DNA of 64,000 nt from Chrysomallon squamiferum (GCA_012295275.1 CM022665.1:33777022-33841021); one strand, 5' to 3'. Positions 47,477-58,162 are shown, numbered from the stretch's first letter. Numbers and translations: made by a program. Notes: generated from the sequence alone by a model not told the origin.

Positions 47477-47664
47477 TGTTGTATTTAAATGGTGTTATAG
47501 TTAACATTGTTACAGTTTACGATGTTTAAGGGAACCGGAAGAGGGGATATTATTATATGAAGTTACCGGGAGCGTGCGTCAGTTTTGTTCGTAGCAATTT
47601 TTGAAACGAAATAAATTGTTTGGAAATTGAAATGAACTTTATGTTTTAATGTTAAAACATAACA
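47477..47664 (+). repeat. 5' LTR
   Basis: Starts TGTTGTATTTAAATGG and ends ACATAACA (TGTT...AACA inverted ends). It contains AATAAATTGTTTGG, a possible polyadenylation signal, near its end. The start was chosen by the flanking ATAGC duplication. Confidence 0.88.
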
Positions 47665-47666
47665 AT

Positions 47667-47684
47667 TGGCGACGAGGATGGGAT
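47667..47684 (+). other. probable primer binding site
   Basis: TGGCGACGAGGATGGGAT begins two bases after the 5' LTR, the usual position for tRNA priming. I cannot say which tRNA it matches. Confidence 0.5.
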
Positions 47685-47727
47685 AACACTTATCGAACTG
47701 TTTCCTGAAATTAACTATTTATGAAAT

Positions 47728-48471
47728 ATGGCTACCTACGGTAAAGTTGAAGAGTTTGATCTAGAAAGTTCCGATTGGGATGAATACATCGAACGTTTGG
47801 AACAGTATCTGCTGGCGAATAATGTAGACGATGCCGAAAAGAAACGTTCCATTTTGTTGTCCGTATGTGGTGCCAAGACTTACAGGTTGATTCGAAATCT
47901 GACTTCGCCTGAGAAACCGGCAAGTAAGACTTACGAACAATTGAAAACTTTGATAGGAAATCATCTCCAACCAAAACCTTTGGTGATTGCGGAACGGTTC
48001 AAATTCTATCAACGGAAACAAGAGCCCGGAGAGACTGTAAGTGAATTTTTGGCTGAATTAAGAAAATTGACAGAACATTGTGAATTTGGTGCATTTTTGA
48101 CTGAAACATTAAGAGACATTTTGGTCTGTGGTCTGTCTGAAAAGTCTATACAGAAAAAACTTCTCTCTGAACATGACTTATCACTGAGGAAAGCCTTGCA
48201 AATAGCTGTTAGTATGGAAATGGCAGCTAGAGAAACTGACATGCTGAAAATTGGAATGAAGTCAGAAACGGAAAAGTTCCACAAAGTTACTGTCATTGAA
48301 TGCTTCCGGTGCGGTAAAACTAATCATCATCCTGATGCATGTTTTTACAAAAAGGCAAACTGTTATAAGTGTAATGAAACAGGACATTTGAGTAGAAAAT
48401 GTCGAAATCAAAAGAAAAAAATAGAAAGACAGGAAAGCAAACAGATGGAAAAAAGAAATTTCCAAAGTTGA
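47728..48471 (+). CDS. retrotransposon gag
   Basis: An intact 247-codon frame from ATG. It has a capsid-like helical part (for example SDWDEYIERLEQYLLANNVD and QEPGETVSEFLAELRKLTEH) and ends with two zinc knuckles: CFRCGKTNHHPDAC at about residues 191-204 and CYKCNETGHLSRKC at about 211-224. Gag packages the element RNA into particles. The last 73 bases overlap the protease frame, which lies at -1; an A-rich stretch in the overlap (48,410-48,460) is a plausible slippage place. Confidence 0.92.
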   Translation: MATYGKVEEFDLESSDWDEYIERLEQYLLANNVDDAEKKRSILLSVCGAKTYRLIRNLTSPEKPASKTYEQLKTLIGNHLQPKPLVIAERFKFYQRKQEPGETVSEFLAELRKLTEHCEFGAFLTETLRDILVCGLSEKSIQKKLLSEHDLSLRKALQIAVSMEMAARETDMLKIGMKSETEKFHKVTVIECFRCGKTNHHPDACFYKKANCYKCNETGHLSRKCRNQKKKIERQESKQMEKRNFQS

Positions 48472-49055
48472 AAAAGAAAAATTCTAAACTGAATGTTGTG
48501 AATCAAGATTCTGATAGGGACCTTACGGAATCAGAATGTGGTACCAGTGATTCGGAAATTGAAAATGCTGAATCTGAAACAGGTTTAAAAATTCGTGAGG
48601 TTCAGGAAGAATCTGGAAGTAACGAAACTGAATCAGAAATTATAAAAGCTGTTCTTGAAAATAAAGAGGTTGCAATGGAAAGGAATGACAGTGATTCTGA
48701 ACAGTCAATTTTCACAGTGAAATCTACGAAAGCGAAAGAAATTCAAATTTCATTGGAACTCAATGGTGTGCCATTCAAAATGGAAGTAGATACAGGTGCT
48801 TCTGTATCGATAATTTCTAATAAGGCTTATCAGGAAAAATTGAAGAAAACAGTGCCATTGAAATCAACATCGATTGTGTTGAAAACTTATACTGATGAAG
48901 TGGTGCCAGTCCTTGGGCAAATTGAGGTGACTGTTAAATATGGAAAGCAGAAAAAACTTTTACTTTTAATTGTGGTGAAAGGAAATGGACCAACTTTGTT
49001 TGGACGGAATTGTTCCAAAACATTCAGTTGGACTGGAACAGTATTAAGATTATGA
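48399..49055 (+). pseudogene. retrotransposon protease segment of pol
   Basis: An acidic Ser/Glu-rich spacer is followed by an aspartic protease core with VDTGASVSIIS (catalytic Asp-Thr-Gly) and a later GPTLFGRNC. The frame is lost near 49,010, where the reverse transcriptase frame takes over. It probably begins by -1 frameshift from gag rather than at its own ATG. Confidence 0.88.
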
Positions 49056-49741
49056 AAGCCTGTGGAAACTCTGAAGATTTGTTCAGTAGATATTCAGTTT
49101 TTTCAAATGAGTTGGGAACAGTAAAAGGCATAAGAGCTCATCTGAAAGTGAAAGAGGAAGCTACTCCAAAGTTTTTCAAGGCTAGACCAGTACCTTATGC
49201 TTTGAAGGAAAAGATAGCTGATGAACTTCACAGACTTGAAGCAGAAGGAATTCTAGAAAAGGTAGATTTTTCTGAATGGGCTTCTCCTATTGTACCTGTT
49301 TTAAAACCTGACAATACCATTCGCATTTGTGGCGATTACTAGGTTACCATAAATCCTGTGTTGGAAGTGCCTGAGTACCCTTTGCCCACTGCAGAAGACA
49401 TTTTCAGCAAACTCAATGGAGGACAAAAGTTCTCCAAACTGGATTTGTCACATGCATACCAGCAAGTGTTGCTTGATGAAAAGTCGAGGAACTCTGTCAC
49501 AATCAATACTCACCTTGGACTTTATCGCTATACAAGGTTGCCATTTGGAGTTGCTGCAGCGCCTGCTATTTTTCAACAAACTATGGACAAAGTGCTTCAA
49601 GGGCTAAAAGGTGTAGGTTACATTTTGGATGACATCATACTCACTGGAAAGGATGACACCGAACACTTGAAACATTTGAAAAACACTTTGAAACGCCTAG
49701 AAAAATATGGAATTCAACTGAAAAGGTCAAATGTGCATTGA
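49010..49741 (+). pseudogene. retrotransposon reverse transcriptase segment, with stop
   Basis: Contains KFFKARPVPYALKEKI, SEWASPIVPVLKPD and, after an in-frame TAG at 49,340-49,342, KLDLSHAYQQVLLDE and RLPFGVAAAPAIFQQTMDK. The polymerase motif reads ILDD where Ty3/gypsy enzymes have Tyr-X-Asp-Asp, so a conserved Tyr is replaced. A frame change follows near 49,725 and a second near 49,805. Confidence 0.9.
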
Positions 49742-49783
49742 TGAAAGATGAAGTTGAGTACTTTGCATTTATTGTGAACAAAA

Positions 49784-50647
49784 ATGGGATTCAACCTGCT
49801 GAAAGAAGTTGAAGCTGTTCTGAAAGTGCCTGAACCTAAGAACAAGAGTGAGTTGCAATCTTGGTTAGGTATTGTGAATTACTATTGCAAGTTTGTACCC
49901 AACATGTCAACAGTGGTGGCACCGCTAACAGCGTTGTTAACCAAAGATACAGAGTGGAAATGGAGTGATGATTGTCAGCAAGCATTTTCCAAAGTGGGAA
50001 AACTGTTAGTATCATCTAAAATTCTTGTCCACTATGACTCGATGAAACCAGTAATGTTGGCAGTAGATGCATCTGCACATGGTCTTGGAGCGGTAATATC
50101 ACATGGAAATGAAGGATCGAATAGGCCAATAGCATACGCTTCTAGAACTCTGACATCAGCAGAACGCAAGTATTCCCAAATTGAGAAAGAAGCACTGGCA
50201 ATAATTTTTGGAATACACAAGTTCCATCAGTACCTGTATGGTAGAAGATTTACTTTGTTCACAGATCATAAACCACTGACAATGATTCTTGGACCTAAAA
50301 AGAATATTCCTGTTCTGACAGGTTCTCGACTACAGCATTGGGCTATTCAGTTAGCTGCATATCAATTTGACATTAAGTACAGAAAAACTACCAAAAATGG
50401 AAATGCTGATGCATTGTCCCGACTACCACTTCTGCAAACTGAAGAAATATCTGAAAGTGTGTTTTGGCATGAAGACAAGCAAGCAATGAGAAATCAAGTC
50501 AATGGATTACCTATCACTGCAAGAAATATTGCTAAAGCAACTGAAGTTGACAAAGTATTATCTCAGGTTGTACATTATAACGTGTATGGATGGCCAAAAG
50601 AGTCTTCTATTTCACTGGAGCTGTTACCTTATTTCAAAGAAAGATGA
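49784..50647 (+). pseudogene. retrotransposon RT thumb and RNase H segment
   Basis: LQSWLGIVNYYCKFVPN (RT connection), then RNase H with VMLAVDASAHGLGAVISH, RPIAYASRTLTSAERKYSQI, EKEALAIIFGIHKFHQYLYG and FTDHKPL, and NADALSRLP at its end. The frame is lost near 50,630 just before integrase. Confidence 0.9.
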
Positions 50648-51401
50648 ATTAACCGTGGAGGAAAATTGTCTTCTCAGAGGAATGCGAGTGATTATTCCCG
50701 ATAAATATCATACAGATATTCTGTATTATCTTCATGCAAATCATCCTGGAATTGTGCGAATGAAATCTTTGGCTAGATTGCATGTGTGGTGGCCTCATAT
50801 GGATATTGACATAGAAAAGAAAGTTAGCAAGTGTAAGTGTTGCCAACTACAACAAACAGTCATGCCAAAAAGTACAGCTAATGCATGGATTTGGCCCACC
50901 AAACCATGGCAAAGAATACATGTTGATTTTGCTGGACCATTTATGAAAGAAATGTTCATGATTGTGGTGGATGCACATTCTAAATGGATGGAAGTTTTTC
51001 GAATGTCCAGTACCAGAGCAACGCATGCAGTAGAGACACTGAGAAATCTCTTTGCAAGTTATGGAATGCCAGAGCAGTTGATTTCTGATAATGGACCTCA
51101 GTTTGTTACAGAGGAATTTGAAACATTTCTTAAGAAAAATGGAGTGAAACACATCAAATCAGCTCCATACCATCCAAGTTCAAGTGGTGAGGCAGAAAGA
51201 GCTGTTCGTACTTTCAAAACTGCAATGAAAACAGTTGAACATGAGTCACAAACCATGAACCAGAAGATTTCATCATTCTTGTTTGCGTATCAGAACACTC
51301 CACACTGTACTACAAAACGTACTCCATCAGAATTGTTTCTTGGCAGACGTGTTCGAACGAGATTGGATATTTTGCGTCCAAGTTTGGAGAACTCTTGTTA
51401 A
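50640..51401 (+). pseudogene. retrotransposon integrase segment
   Basis: An H2C2 zinc finger (HANHPGIVRMKSLARLHVWW, then CKCCQ) and a DDE core: VDFAGPF, SDNGPQFVTEEF, and YHPSSSGEAERAVRTFK with the final Glu. The frame breaks near 51,395. The long frame is open from 50,502, but its first part is out of the protein-like reading. Confidence 0.9.
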
Positions 51402-51852
51402 AAAAAGAACTATTCCAAAAGCAAGTAAAACATGGGTGTTCAATGATGGAGATTCAGTACAAGTGAAGAACTACAGAGGATCTGACAAGTGGTTGAGTGG
51501 AAAAGTATCGTGTCAGCTAGGGCCTGTTACCTACAGAGTGAAAATTGGAGATTTTGCGTGTAAAAGACATGTGGATCAACTTCGTAAATGTGTGCATTTG
51601 GAGGATAATAGGAACCCGTTCCCAGAACTGTCTGCAATTGGTACGGAGTCTGAAATAGAATTTGTTGAACCAACTGTTCAGGTGGAAGAGACTGAGATCA
51701 AAAATAGAATGGTTACTTCTAATGCCGTAGAGGATGCTTCTAATGCCATCGATGATACTGTTGACGATGTACCGCAACTACCAATACCGTCTACCCCAAG
51801 ATGTCCTAGACGTGCTCGAAAAACACCTCAAAGACTGATAGAAACTATTTAA
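51400..51852 (+). pseudogene. retrotransposon integrase C-terminal segment
   Basis: Contains FNDGDSVQVKNYRGSDKWLS and QLGPVTYRVKIGD, the GPY/F module typical of chromovirus-like and related Ty3/gypsy integrases, and ends with a basic RRARKTPQRL tail before TAA. Confidence 0.88.
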
Positions 51853-52155
51853 AGTGATTTAATCTGAATATGTGTAATACGGAATTCATTGAAAGATTGT
51901 AGAATTAGTGTTATTTTTTTTTATTATATATTTTTGTTTTAAGAATAATATTTGTGATTTGAAGTTCCATATGTGACCAATGAACATACTTGATAAACTG
52001 TAATTGAACTATTATGGTGTCCAATGAAAAAAAGAAAAGAAAAAAAGTTTATTTTTTTAAGTTCAAAGTTCCATTGTTTAATTATTACTAATTAGTAAAT
52101 CACACAAATTTATTTTAGAAATTTACATATAACATAATTTGTGGGTAAATTGAAA

Positions 52156-52341
52156 ATTTGTATTTAAATGGTGTTATAGTTAACATTGTTACAGTTTACG
52201 ATGTTTAAGGGAACCGGAAGAGGGGATATTATTATATGAAGTCACCGGGAGCGTGCGTCAGTTTTGTTCATAGCAATTTTTGAAACGAAATAAATTGTTT
52301 GGATATTGAAATGAACTTTGTTTTAATGTTAAAACATAACA
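52156..52341 (+). repeat. 3' LTR
   Basis: About 98% like the 5' LTR (for example gaagtcaccggg against gaagttaccggg, gttcatagc against gttcgtagc, ggatattg against ggaaattg, and a 2-bp deletion in the aacttt(at)gtttt region). Its first two bases read AT where the 5' copy has TG, so the terminal dinucleotide is mutated or the border lies 3 bp further in. Confidence 0.88.
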
Positions 52342-52636
52342 ATAGCCATCAGACTCTTAATACTGATGACTACACATGCATGTTCTGTTTTATAATCCAT
52401 AGGCGAAGAAGGCAAAACAATGGCAGCAGAGGACATCACCTCACCTAAATGGTAAAGGAAAATGCCTGTACATTTCCTTCCAAAGAGATGAAAAAAAAAA
52501 AAAAAAAATTTGCGTATTTAAAATTTATAGAAATAAAAAATAAAAAATATTAATAAATAAATAATATTAATAATAACAATAACAACAACAACATCATCAT
52601 CATCATCAAAGAGAATAATAAGAGTAACACTAGAAA

Positions 52637-53070
52637 TGATGGAATTAAATTTTTATTTATTTTAAAGTTTGCTAAATGAAATACTTTTCTTTAGTTTGTT
52701 ATCACATGATGACGAGCAAGATGAACACAGATGAAGCAGCTTTTTTTATATTTACCTTAGGATTGCCGACATTTGGGTTGGATTGTAATACTGTTCTGCT
52801 TTATAATCCCCAGCTGAAGAATGTAAAATGCTGCCAACCGAAAAAGACATCAGGAAAATAAAGATAGGAATACACAGACGAAGCAGCGTTGAGGGCGCAA
52901 ACCAAGGATGGGTTTTCAGTTTCATTTGGGTTCGAGTGTATTATATGCATTTTAATGTACTCATCAGACTCTTAATAATGTTCTGTTCTATAATCCTTAG
53001 GTGAAGGTAAAAGACTGCTAGTGGAGGAAGACATGAGCTAAATGGTAAACAAAAATGCCTCTAGAGTTTT
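52637..53070 (+). repeat. two partial relatives of the repeat that hosts the LTR element
   Basis: 52,637-52,865 and about 52,862-53,070 each repeat phrases of the host repeat: GATGAAGCAGC/GACGAAGCAGC, GGGCGCA.ACCAAG.ATGGGTTTT, ATCAGACTCTTAATA.TG, TTCTG.T.TATAATCC..AG and CTAAATGGTAAA...AAATGCCT. The second one shows the insertion site empty (near 52,968, ...CTCATCAGACTC). Confidence 0.7.
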
Positions 53071-54877
53071 GTGTTGTTCTGTCTTGTGCATACACACAGG
53101 CACCAAACAACATACACCATCTACACAACACCAAAAATATTTGTTAATCTGCCTGTCTGAGTATATATGTGTGCAGTCTCTGTCTTTCATCAGTGTATGA
53201 GTGTTTGCATGTTTTCTGTTGTGTTATGTTGCTGTGTAGTGTATTTTGTTTGGGAGTGTATACATGTGGGTTGTGTGGTGTAAGTGTCGAGTTGTATGTA
53301 TGACAGATAACAGAAATAACACAAAATACACTGCTGTGCTGTTTTGTGCATCTCTCTGATCTGTGTATATGTCTTTTTTATGTCTGTTAGCATGTGTTTT
53401 TCTATGTGAGATTGTCTCTGCGTTTGCATGTTTTGTTGTTGTGTTGTGTTTTGTGTGTTGAAAACATGGAGAATGTGGTCCAAGTCTGTCTGTCAGTGTA
53501 TGTGTGTGTCTGAAGCTGCCTCTATGTTTCTGTGTGTTTCACATTGTCTCTGTTTATGTGTGTATGTATGTGTATGTGTCTCGTCTGTACGAGTGTGAGC
53601 ATCTTTTGTGTTGTGTGTTACGTATGTATGTGGGTTGGTGTGCATCTGTCTGATACATTGTCTGATGTCTGTGCATTTCAGTTTATTTTATGTCTGTCAG
53701 CATGTGTTTTTCTGTATGAATTTAGACAAACCTGATGAATGAATGAATAAATGAATGACTGTATAACAACATCCCAGCACGACACGTTGTCTGTTGTGTA
53801 TCACAACAAATGTAAATATAACAAAATGGTGACTACTTTATATATAAAAATTTAAAGACTTAATTAAAACACAGCAAAAATATCACAGTATAATAAAATG
53901 ATTCCATCAGATTTATTGGCAAAATACATGTTTCCTAATGCTTTAAGACAATGACATTCCACCACAATGTGGCAGACATACTGTCAGAGTACACTGACAA
54001 TGTTCAGTTTGAGGTTTATGATCCTTCTTCTTCCCATGCGAGAATGACACATGTAGTCTGCCAGTTTCCCAGTCTTCTGTAAAATGTAACTAACATGAAA
54101 TTGATGCTTGCAATCACTGTAAGTACGCCAGCCTTGACACAACGCAAGTTTAAATCGGACTTGGAAGCAGAATCTGTCTTTCAATTTCCCTCGATGCCAA
54201 GATGCCTGAATATCCAGCATTAATGGCATTAGATAAATAATTCTTATAATAATAATAATAATAATAATAATATTAATAAATAAATAAATATGCGATGTCA
54301 GTCTGTATGTGTCTGTGTGTGTTTATTATGCAGTAAAGCCAAGGCCCCCTCCCTACCGCTAAATACAGATAAATCTGGCTTTTGCTATAAATGGCCCTCT
54401 GGCCAAAACTTGCAGAGTTCAACTCAATCAGTCAGTTGGAACCAACAGTCACCGGCTAATTTAAACTCACGGTAAGATGTCAGGAGGACTGCCAAGATAG
54501 AATTACAAAAAGGCTAACTGGATGTTTACTCCAACCTGATACATATCCATACAGGCAATATTAATATAAAACAAGATAATACAAATAAGACTGGTCAAAG
54601 AATTCAATGCACTCATTTTCAAAACAGCAAAGAAAATCATCTGAAGAAGAGTAAGATGAAATATAATACACCTTACTGGATAGAAAAGCTGCTGATTCTA
54701 GGGTCTAAGATAAATGAAGCCATAGAAACTGCTTTCTTGTATGTTCTTGAGTGGACGTCTCTATATTCTTTTAATCAAAGGCAAAATATGAAAAGAAGTT
54801 TCTGATTTGGTATTACCAAAAGATTATGTTACTTCATCCGACAATGCACATGTTTATTATTTCTGTGTTTTATTAAG
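53071..54877. other. spacer rich in TG phrases; one coding-like block on minus strand
   Basis: 53,090-53,735 is imperfect TGTGTTT/TGTCTG-rich sequence, so its open frames are low-complexity artefacts. Around 53,984-54,229 the minus strand has an 81-codon open frame less AT-rich than its flanks (begins MPLMLDIQASWHRGKLKD) without any recognised motif. An AAT run is at 54,248-54,272. Exons upstream of the LRR exon at 54,878 were looked for and not recognised. Confidence 0.45.
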
Positions 54878-54973
54878 ATGGGCAACAACCTGATAACAAC
54901 AGCAGGCGCTGTAGCTCTTGTCACAGCAGTACACAATTCTGAGACCAGTGAGATGGAAACTCTCGATCTAACG
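54878..54973 (+). CDS. LRR/EF-hand gene: LRR exon
   Basis: 32 codons, phase 0 at both ends, acceptor ...TGTTTTATTAAG and donor GTATGA. The first codon is ATG, but it sits exactly at the acceptor, so it is probably internal Met (of the LRR asparagine-ladder phrase MGNNLIT) rather than the start. Confidence 0.7.
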
Positions 54974-57069
54974 GTATGACAGTCGAAGCTTTATAAATAA
55001 ATTTATTAAGCTAAACCAGACCTCTGTAACTAATTATCTGTATTCAATAAAGATAACAACTTTTTATGTGTATATTAGGCGAGCTACACAGAGGATGAAT
55101 GAGAAAAAAAAAACCCACACACACACACACAAAAAAGAAGAAATTTATTACTTTATAATTAGTTTATATGTATGAATTTTCCGGGATACAGGAAGGTGCA
55201 TACAAACCGATTCTTTCAGCTAATTGACAAGATGTAATCGTTACACGAATAACTACACATATGACAATATTTTATAATCGTTAATAATAAATGTGTTGAT
55301 GTGTGAAAAACAGATAAACCATGATTTATATCGTGACCGGCATCTGTACATGACTTTTTAAGATAACAGAATAATAAAATCTAAAAATAAAAACATATTA
55401 AATTAATGGAATAAAAATTTATTATATAAATAACAATTACATGCTAGTTTTTATTATTATTAATATTATTGTTATTATTATTGTCTTTATTATTACTGTT
55501 ATTGTTGTTGTTGTTACTATTATGAGTATTAGTATTAGTTTTTTATTTATTTATTTATTTATTTATTATTAAATGTATGTTTCTCCTGTCTGCAGGACGT
55601 TCCTGTTGAGTTCGAATTCCTGCGTGTAACTGAAGATATTAAATTAAAAAAGCCATGATTTACAGTCGTTCATGGACCCGTCATGAGATCGGGAAATACC
55701 TTGGACGATATCGGCAAAACAGCCATAGACCCATTTCAAAAGAACAAAGAACCTGTGGTTATTCTACAGGAACATATCGTCGTCAATGATATGCGTCTAA
55801 TAGACATCTTAAAACGATACGATAGTGACAACAAATACAGTGTGACGCCTGAACAGTTTCTCGTTGCTTTAGACGTAAGTCGTCTTCTTTATAAAGGGGC
55901 GGTTCTACTATCTGAGGAAATATTAGCTGGGAAGGGGAGTCAGTATTGTGGTGGGGGTTTATCTTTAATGATGAAATGACTACGTAAATCGTTATATGTA
56001 CTGATGAACCAAAAATAGGTTGTCTCTGGATCCGTATAATTATGTTTTAAATGATATATCAGATACTAATGTGATTAATTTTATTCGGTTCTTCTTTTCA
56101 TTTTTATATTATTTTTCCTTCTTCGTCGGTATCATCATCATCACCATTATCATTTTCATAATCTTGTGAAAGATGCTGAATGCAGCAATATCAAAAATTA
56201 AATTAAATTTTAGGAACTAGCTGTTCCTTACAATAGACCGAAACTTGAAGAAGCTGTGGAAAGACTTGCAAAAGATCAGTCTGGCAGAATATATTTTGGG
56301 TAAGCTGTTTATCTATTTTTGATGATGAGGTGAAGGTTTATTGTTCTTTCTTTTTCTTCAGATTTATATGCATTGTGTACGTGTGTATATGTTTATATGT
56401 GTATGTGTGTATGTTGTTCCTGCAATCACTGTAGGTAATGGCAATATAAAATGACTAGATGAATTTCAAAATTTTTGGTCATTGACCAAAAATATAGCTT
56501 TTTGTACGGTATTATTTGTATTTTTATAAATTATTTGTTATTTACATGTTATTTATATTGTTCGAAGTTACTTCTTTAGTGTTTAATTGTTGGCTTTGAT
56601 CTTAAAACACCATTTTTCAATTTGAAAAATAACGATTAAAATTTTATTTAAGAACTATTTTGCTTAGATGTAAAGGTTTTTGATTAGAGAGAGATGTATG
56701 GAAAAAGAAAAAAACCAGTTAATTTGAAAAAAACGCAGCATGATAAAGCTGATATCTCAAGACTGTAACCATTTATATACAAAATTATGTATAAATGTGT
56801 ATGTGTCTCTCTTTTTTGTGGTTTGCGTGTGCATGCATGTGTATGTATTTGTAGTAAGTAAACAGAAACCTATACAAATACTATAAATATTGCACATGCA
56901 CAGAAACCTACATACAGTTATATACATATAAAATACACACACACAAACACTTTCATAATATATTTACTTATTCAAAACTAGTAAATATTTTGTTTCAAAT
57001 TTCAGAGGTTATACCAATTTGGAAGGAACTCAACAAGAAAATGAACAAGAAACGAACGAACAGATATAG
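54878..57069 (+). CDS. leucine-rich-repeat / EF-hand protein (LRRC74-like), 3' part
   Basis: Exons 54,878-54,973, 55,596-55,874, 56,214-56,299 and 57,006-57,069 have GT/AG borders and fitting phases (0, 0, 2). The first reads GNNLITTAGAVALVTAV and METLDLTD, an NLR/RNI-type leucine-rich repeat. After a linker follow an EF-hand pair: LIDILKRYDSDNKYSVTPEQ and LEEAVERLAKDQSGRIYFG. LRR followed by EF-hand is the layout of LRRC74-type proteins, whose role is poorly known; Ca binding is likely only if the loops are intact (the second has Gly where Glu is usual). A TGA (55,656-55,658) interrupts the frame between the LRR and EF-hand parts, so this is either a damaged gene, a readthrough/edited gene, or two products. 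Upstream LRR exons were not found. Confidence 0.65.
55596..55874 (+). CDS. LRR/EF-hand gene: exon with in-frame TGA and first EF-hand
   Basis: Same phase as the exon before. Reads DVPVEFEFLRVTEDIKLKKP, then TGA, then FTVVHGPVMRSGNTLDDIG and the first EF-hand (RYDSDNKYSVTPEQF). The protein-like reading on both sides of the TGA is continuous in one frame. An ATG at 55,683 could start a short EF-hand product. Donor GTAAGT. Confidence 0.7.
56214..56299 (+). CDS. LRR/EF-hand gene: second EF-hand exon
   Basis: Reads ELAVPYNRPKLEEAVERLAK then DQSGRIYFG. Acceptor AATTTTAG, donor GTAAGC, phase 0 to 2. The EF loop begins at Ala-Lys-Asp, so its first ligand is poor. Confidence 0.8.
57006..57069 (+). 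CDS. LRR/EF-hand gene: terminal exon, version 1
   Basis: After CAAATTTCAG, continues phase 2 as GYTNLEGTQQENEQETNEQI and TAG. Downstream AATAAA is at 57,553-57,558. Confidence 0.65.
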
Positions 57070-58120
57070 TAGAAAACAACAATTAGAAAAATGGAAATAT
57101 TAATCATATTTCTATTAAGTGTTACCTATTTTCAACAAGAATTGTTCTGCATCTAACTCAGTGGCATTTACGAGTGCTATATTATACACCAGAGAAACAT
57201 TATGACTCTGTTCATAGCCTGAGGAAAAACGAAATAATGAGGCCGGTGTTAAAAACTTTAAACAGCACCAAAATCGTTCGTAGGCATAATGTGATTGTTC
57301 CACTTACTGTAAATGACTAAACTTATACTAAAGGATTATTTCATTATGTGTTACAAATTTATTTATGTAATCAAGGAGAACGGTTTCTGAGAATTTCGGG
57401 ATCAAAAACTGATTGTTGTGGAATGTATTCTAGGTTAGAAAGTGTTTTTTTTGGCTCAGTTTTCAGAACCAAATATTTCTGATCAAAAACGTCTTCAAAG
57501 CAAGACGTTTCAGAAAAGACAGTGTAAATAACATTAGACATTCTCTCTGAAGAATAAATGTATATATAAAATGTTATGACATTTTATTAAATTATAAACT
57601 GTAATTGTATAACAAAGCTTTATCTTGCAAATGCAAAGTTTTATTTATAATAAACATTTTGCTAACAACAACACAGAAATATAAGCTGTTATTGTCAAAT
57701 TCAAACTCTGATTATACCAAAATTACTGTAATAACTTATACAATTTTTTCTACTGCTTTGAATTATTTTTCTAAATCCAGATTGATATAATAATTGTTTT
57801 GCTACATGCTACCTCCTAAAGAAACGAAAATTTAAAAAAAAAAAAAAAGTCATTTCTGTGGAGAAGTTGTGCATATAAAACATCTAACGTCAGTTTATTT
57901 TCTTCAGAGTATTTTCGTATTTTGCTTCTTTCTTTCTTCCCTTTTTTTTTTTTTTTTTTTTTGTAATAATTATATTTAAACATTTGATCAGATATTTTTG
58001 CCTCAATTTATTTATATTAAACTACATTAAAATCAATGATGCCATATAATGTATATCGAATAAAACGTATAAAATACTGTTTAATTCATTTTGTTCTGTT
58101 TTTTACATATCTGATTACAG
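57070..58120. other. 3' UTR or intron of the LRR/EF-hand gene
   Basis: No coding sequence seen. If version 1 is used this is 3' UTR up to about 57,575. If the exons at 58,121 and 58,528 are used it is intron. A poly-A (57,834-57,848) and a poly-T (57,943-57,962) are present. Confidence 0.5.
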
Positions 58121-58162
58121 TTTCTGGATTATTCAAGAGAAAGATAATGAGACTGATGTAGG
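58121..58162 (+). CDS. LRR/EF-hand gene: alternative exon A
   Basis: After CTGATTACAG, 42 nt that fit phase 2 on both sides and encode FWIIQEKDNETDV before GTAAAT. It joins without a frame change to exon 56,214-56,299 and to the exon at 58,528. Confidence 0.45.

Larger units (their letters stand above)
47477..52341 (+). mobile_element. Ty3/gypsy LTR retrotransposon, decayed
   Basis: About 4.87 kb, with LTRs of about 186-188 bp, and ATAGC on both sides (47,472-47,476 and 52,342-52,346) as target-site duplication. Order gag, protease, reverse transcriptase, RNase H, integrase with GPY/F-type end: the order of the Ty3/gypsy group. The LTRs differ by about three substitutions and a 2-bp indel, so the insertion is fairly young, yet pol is broken several times. 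The element is on the plus strand between the PLC-beta and LRR/EF-hand genes. No envelope-like gene was seen. Confidence 0.95.
47229..52467. mobile_element. older TIR repeat split by the LTR retrotransposon
   Basis: Left arm GGCATTTTCC, ACATTTAGGTGAGGTGATG (from 47,229) is the inverted partner of CATCACCTCACCTAAATG and GGAAAATGCC at 52,434-52,465. Without the retrotransposon (47,477-52,346 including one ATAGC) the host repeat is about 370 bp. Partial relatives without the left arm follow at 52,637-53,070. No target duplication was recognised and there is no protein inside. Confidence 0.6.

Noticed and set aside
47732-51777. Minus-strand frames of 60-101 codons
   Set aside because: Shadows of the retrotransposon gag and pol on the plus strand.
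53090-53735. Frames over the TG-rich stretch
   Set aside because: Low-complexity TGTGTTT/TGTCTG sequence on both strands gives Cys-Val or His-Thr-Gln-rich readings.
55656-55658. TGA as selenocysteine codon
   Set aside because: The family is not a selenoprotein family and I saw no convincing SECIS-like hairpin downstream.
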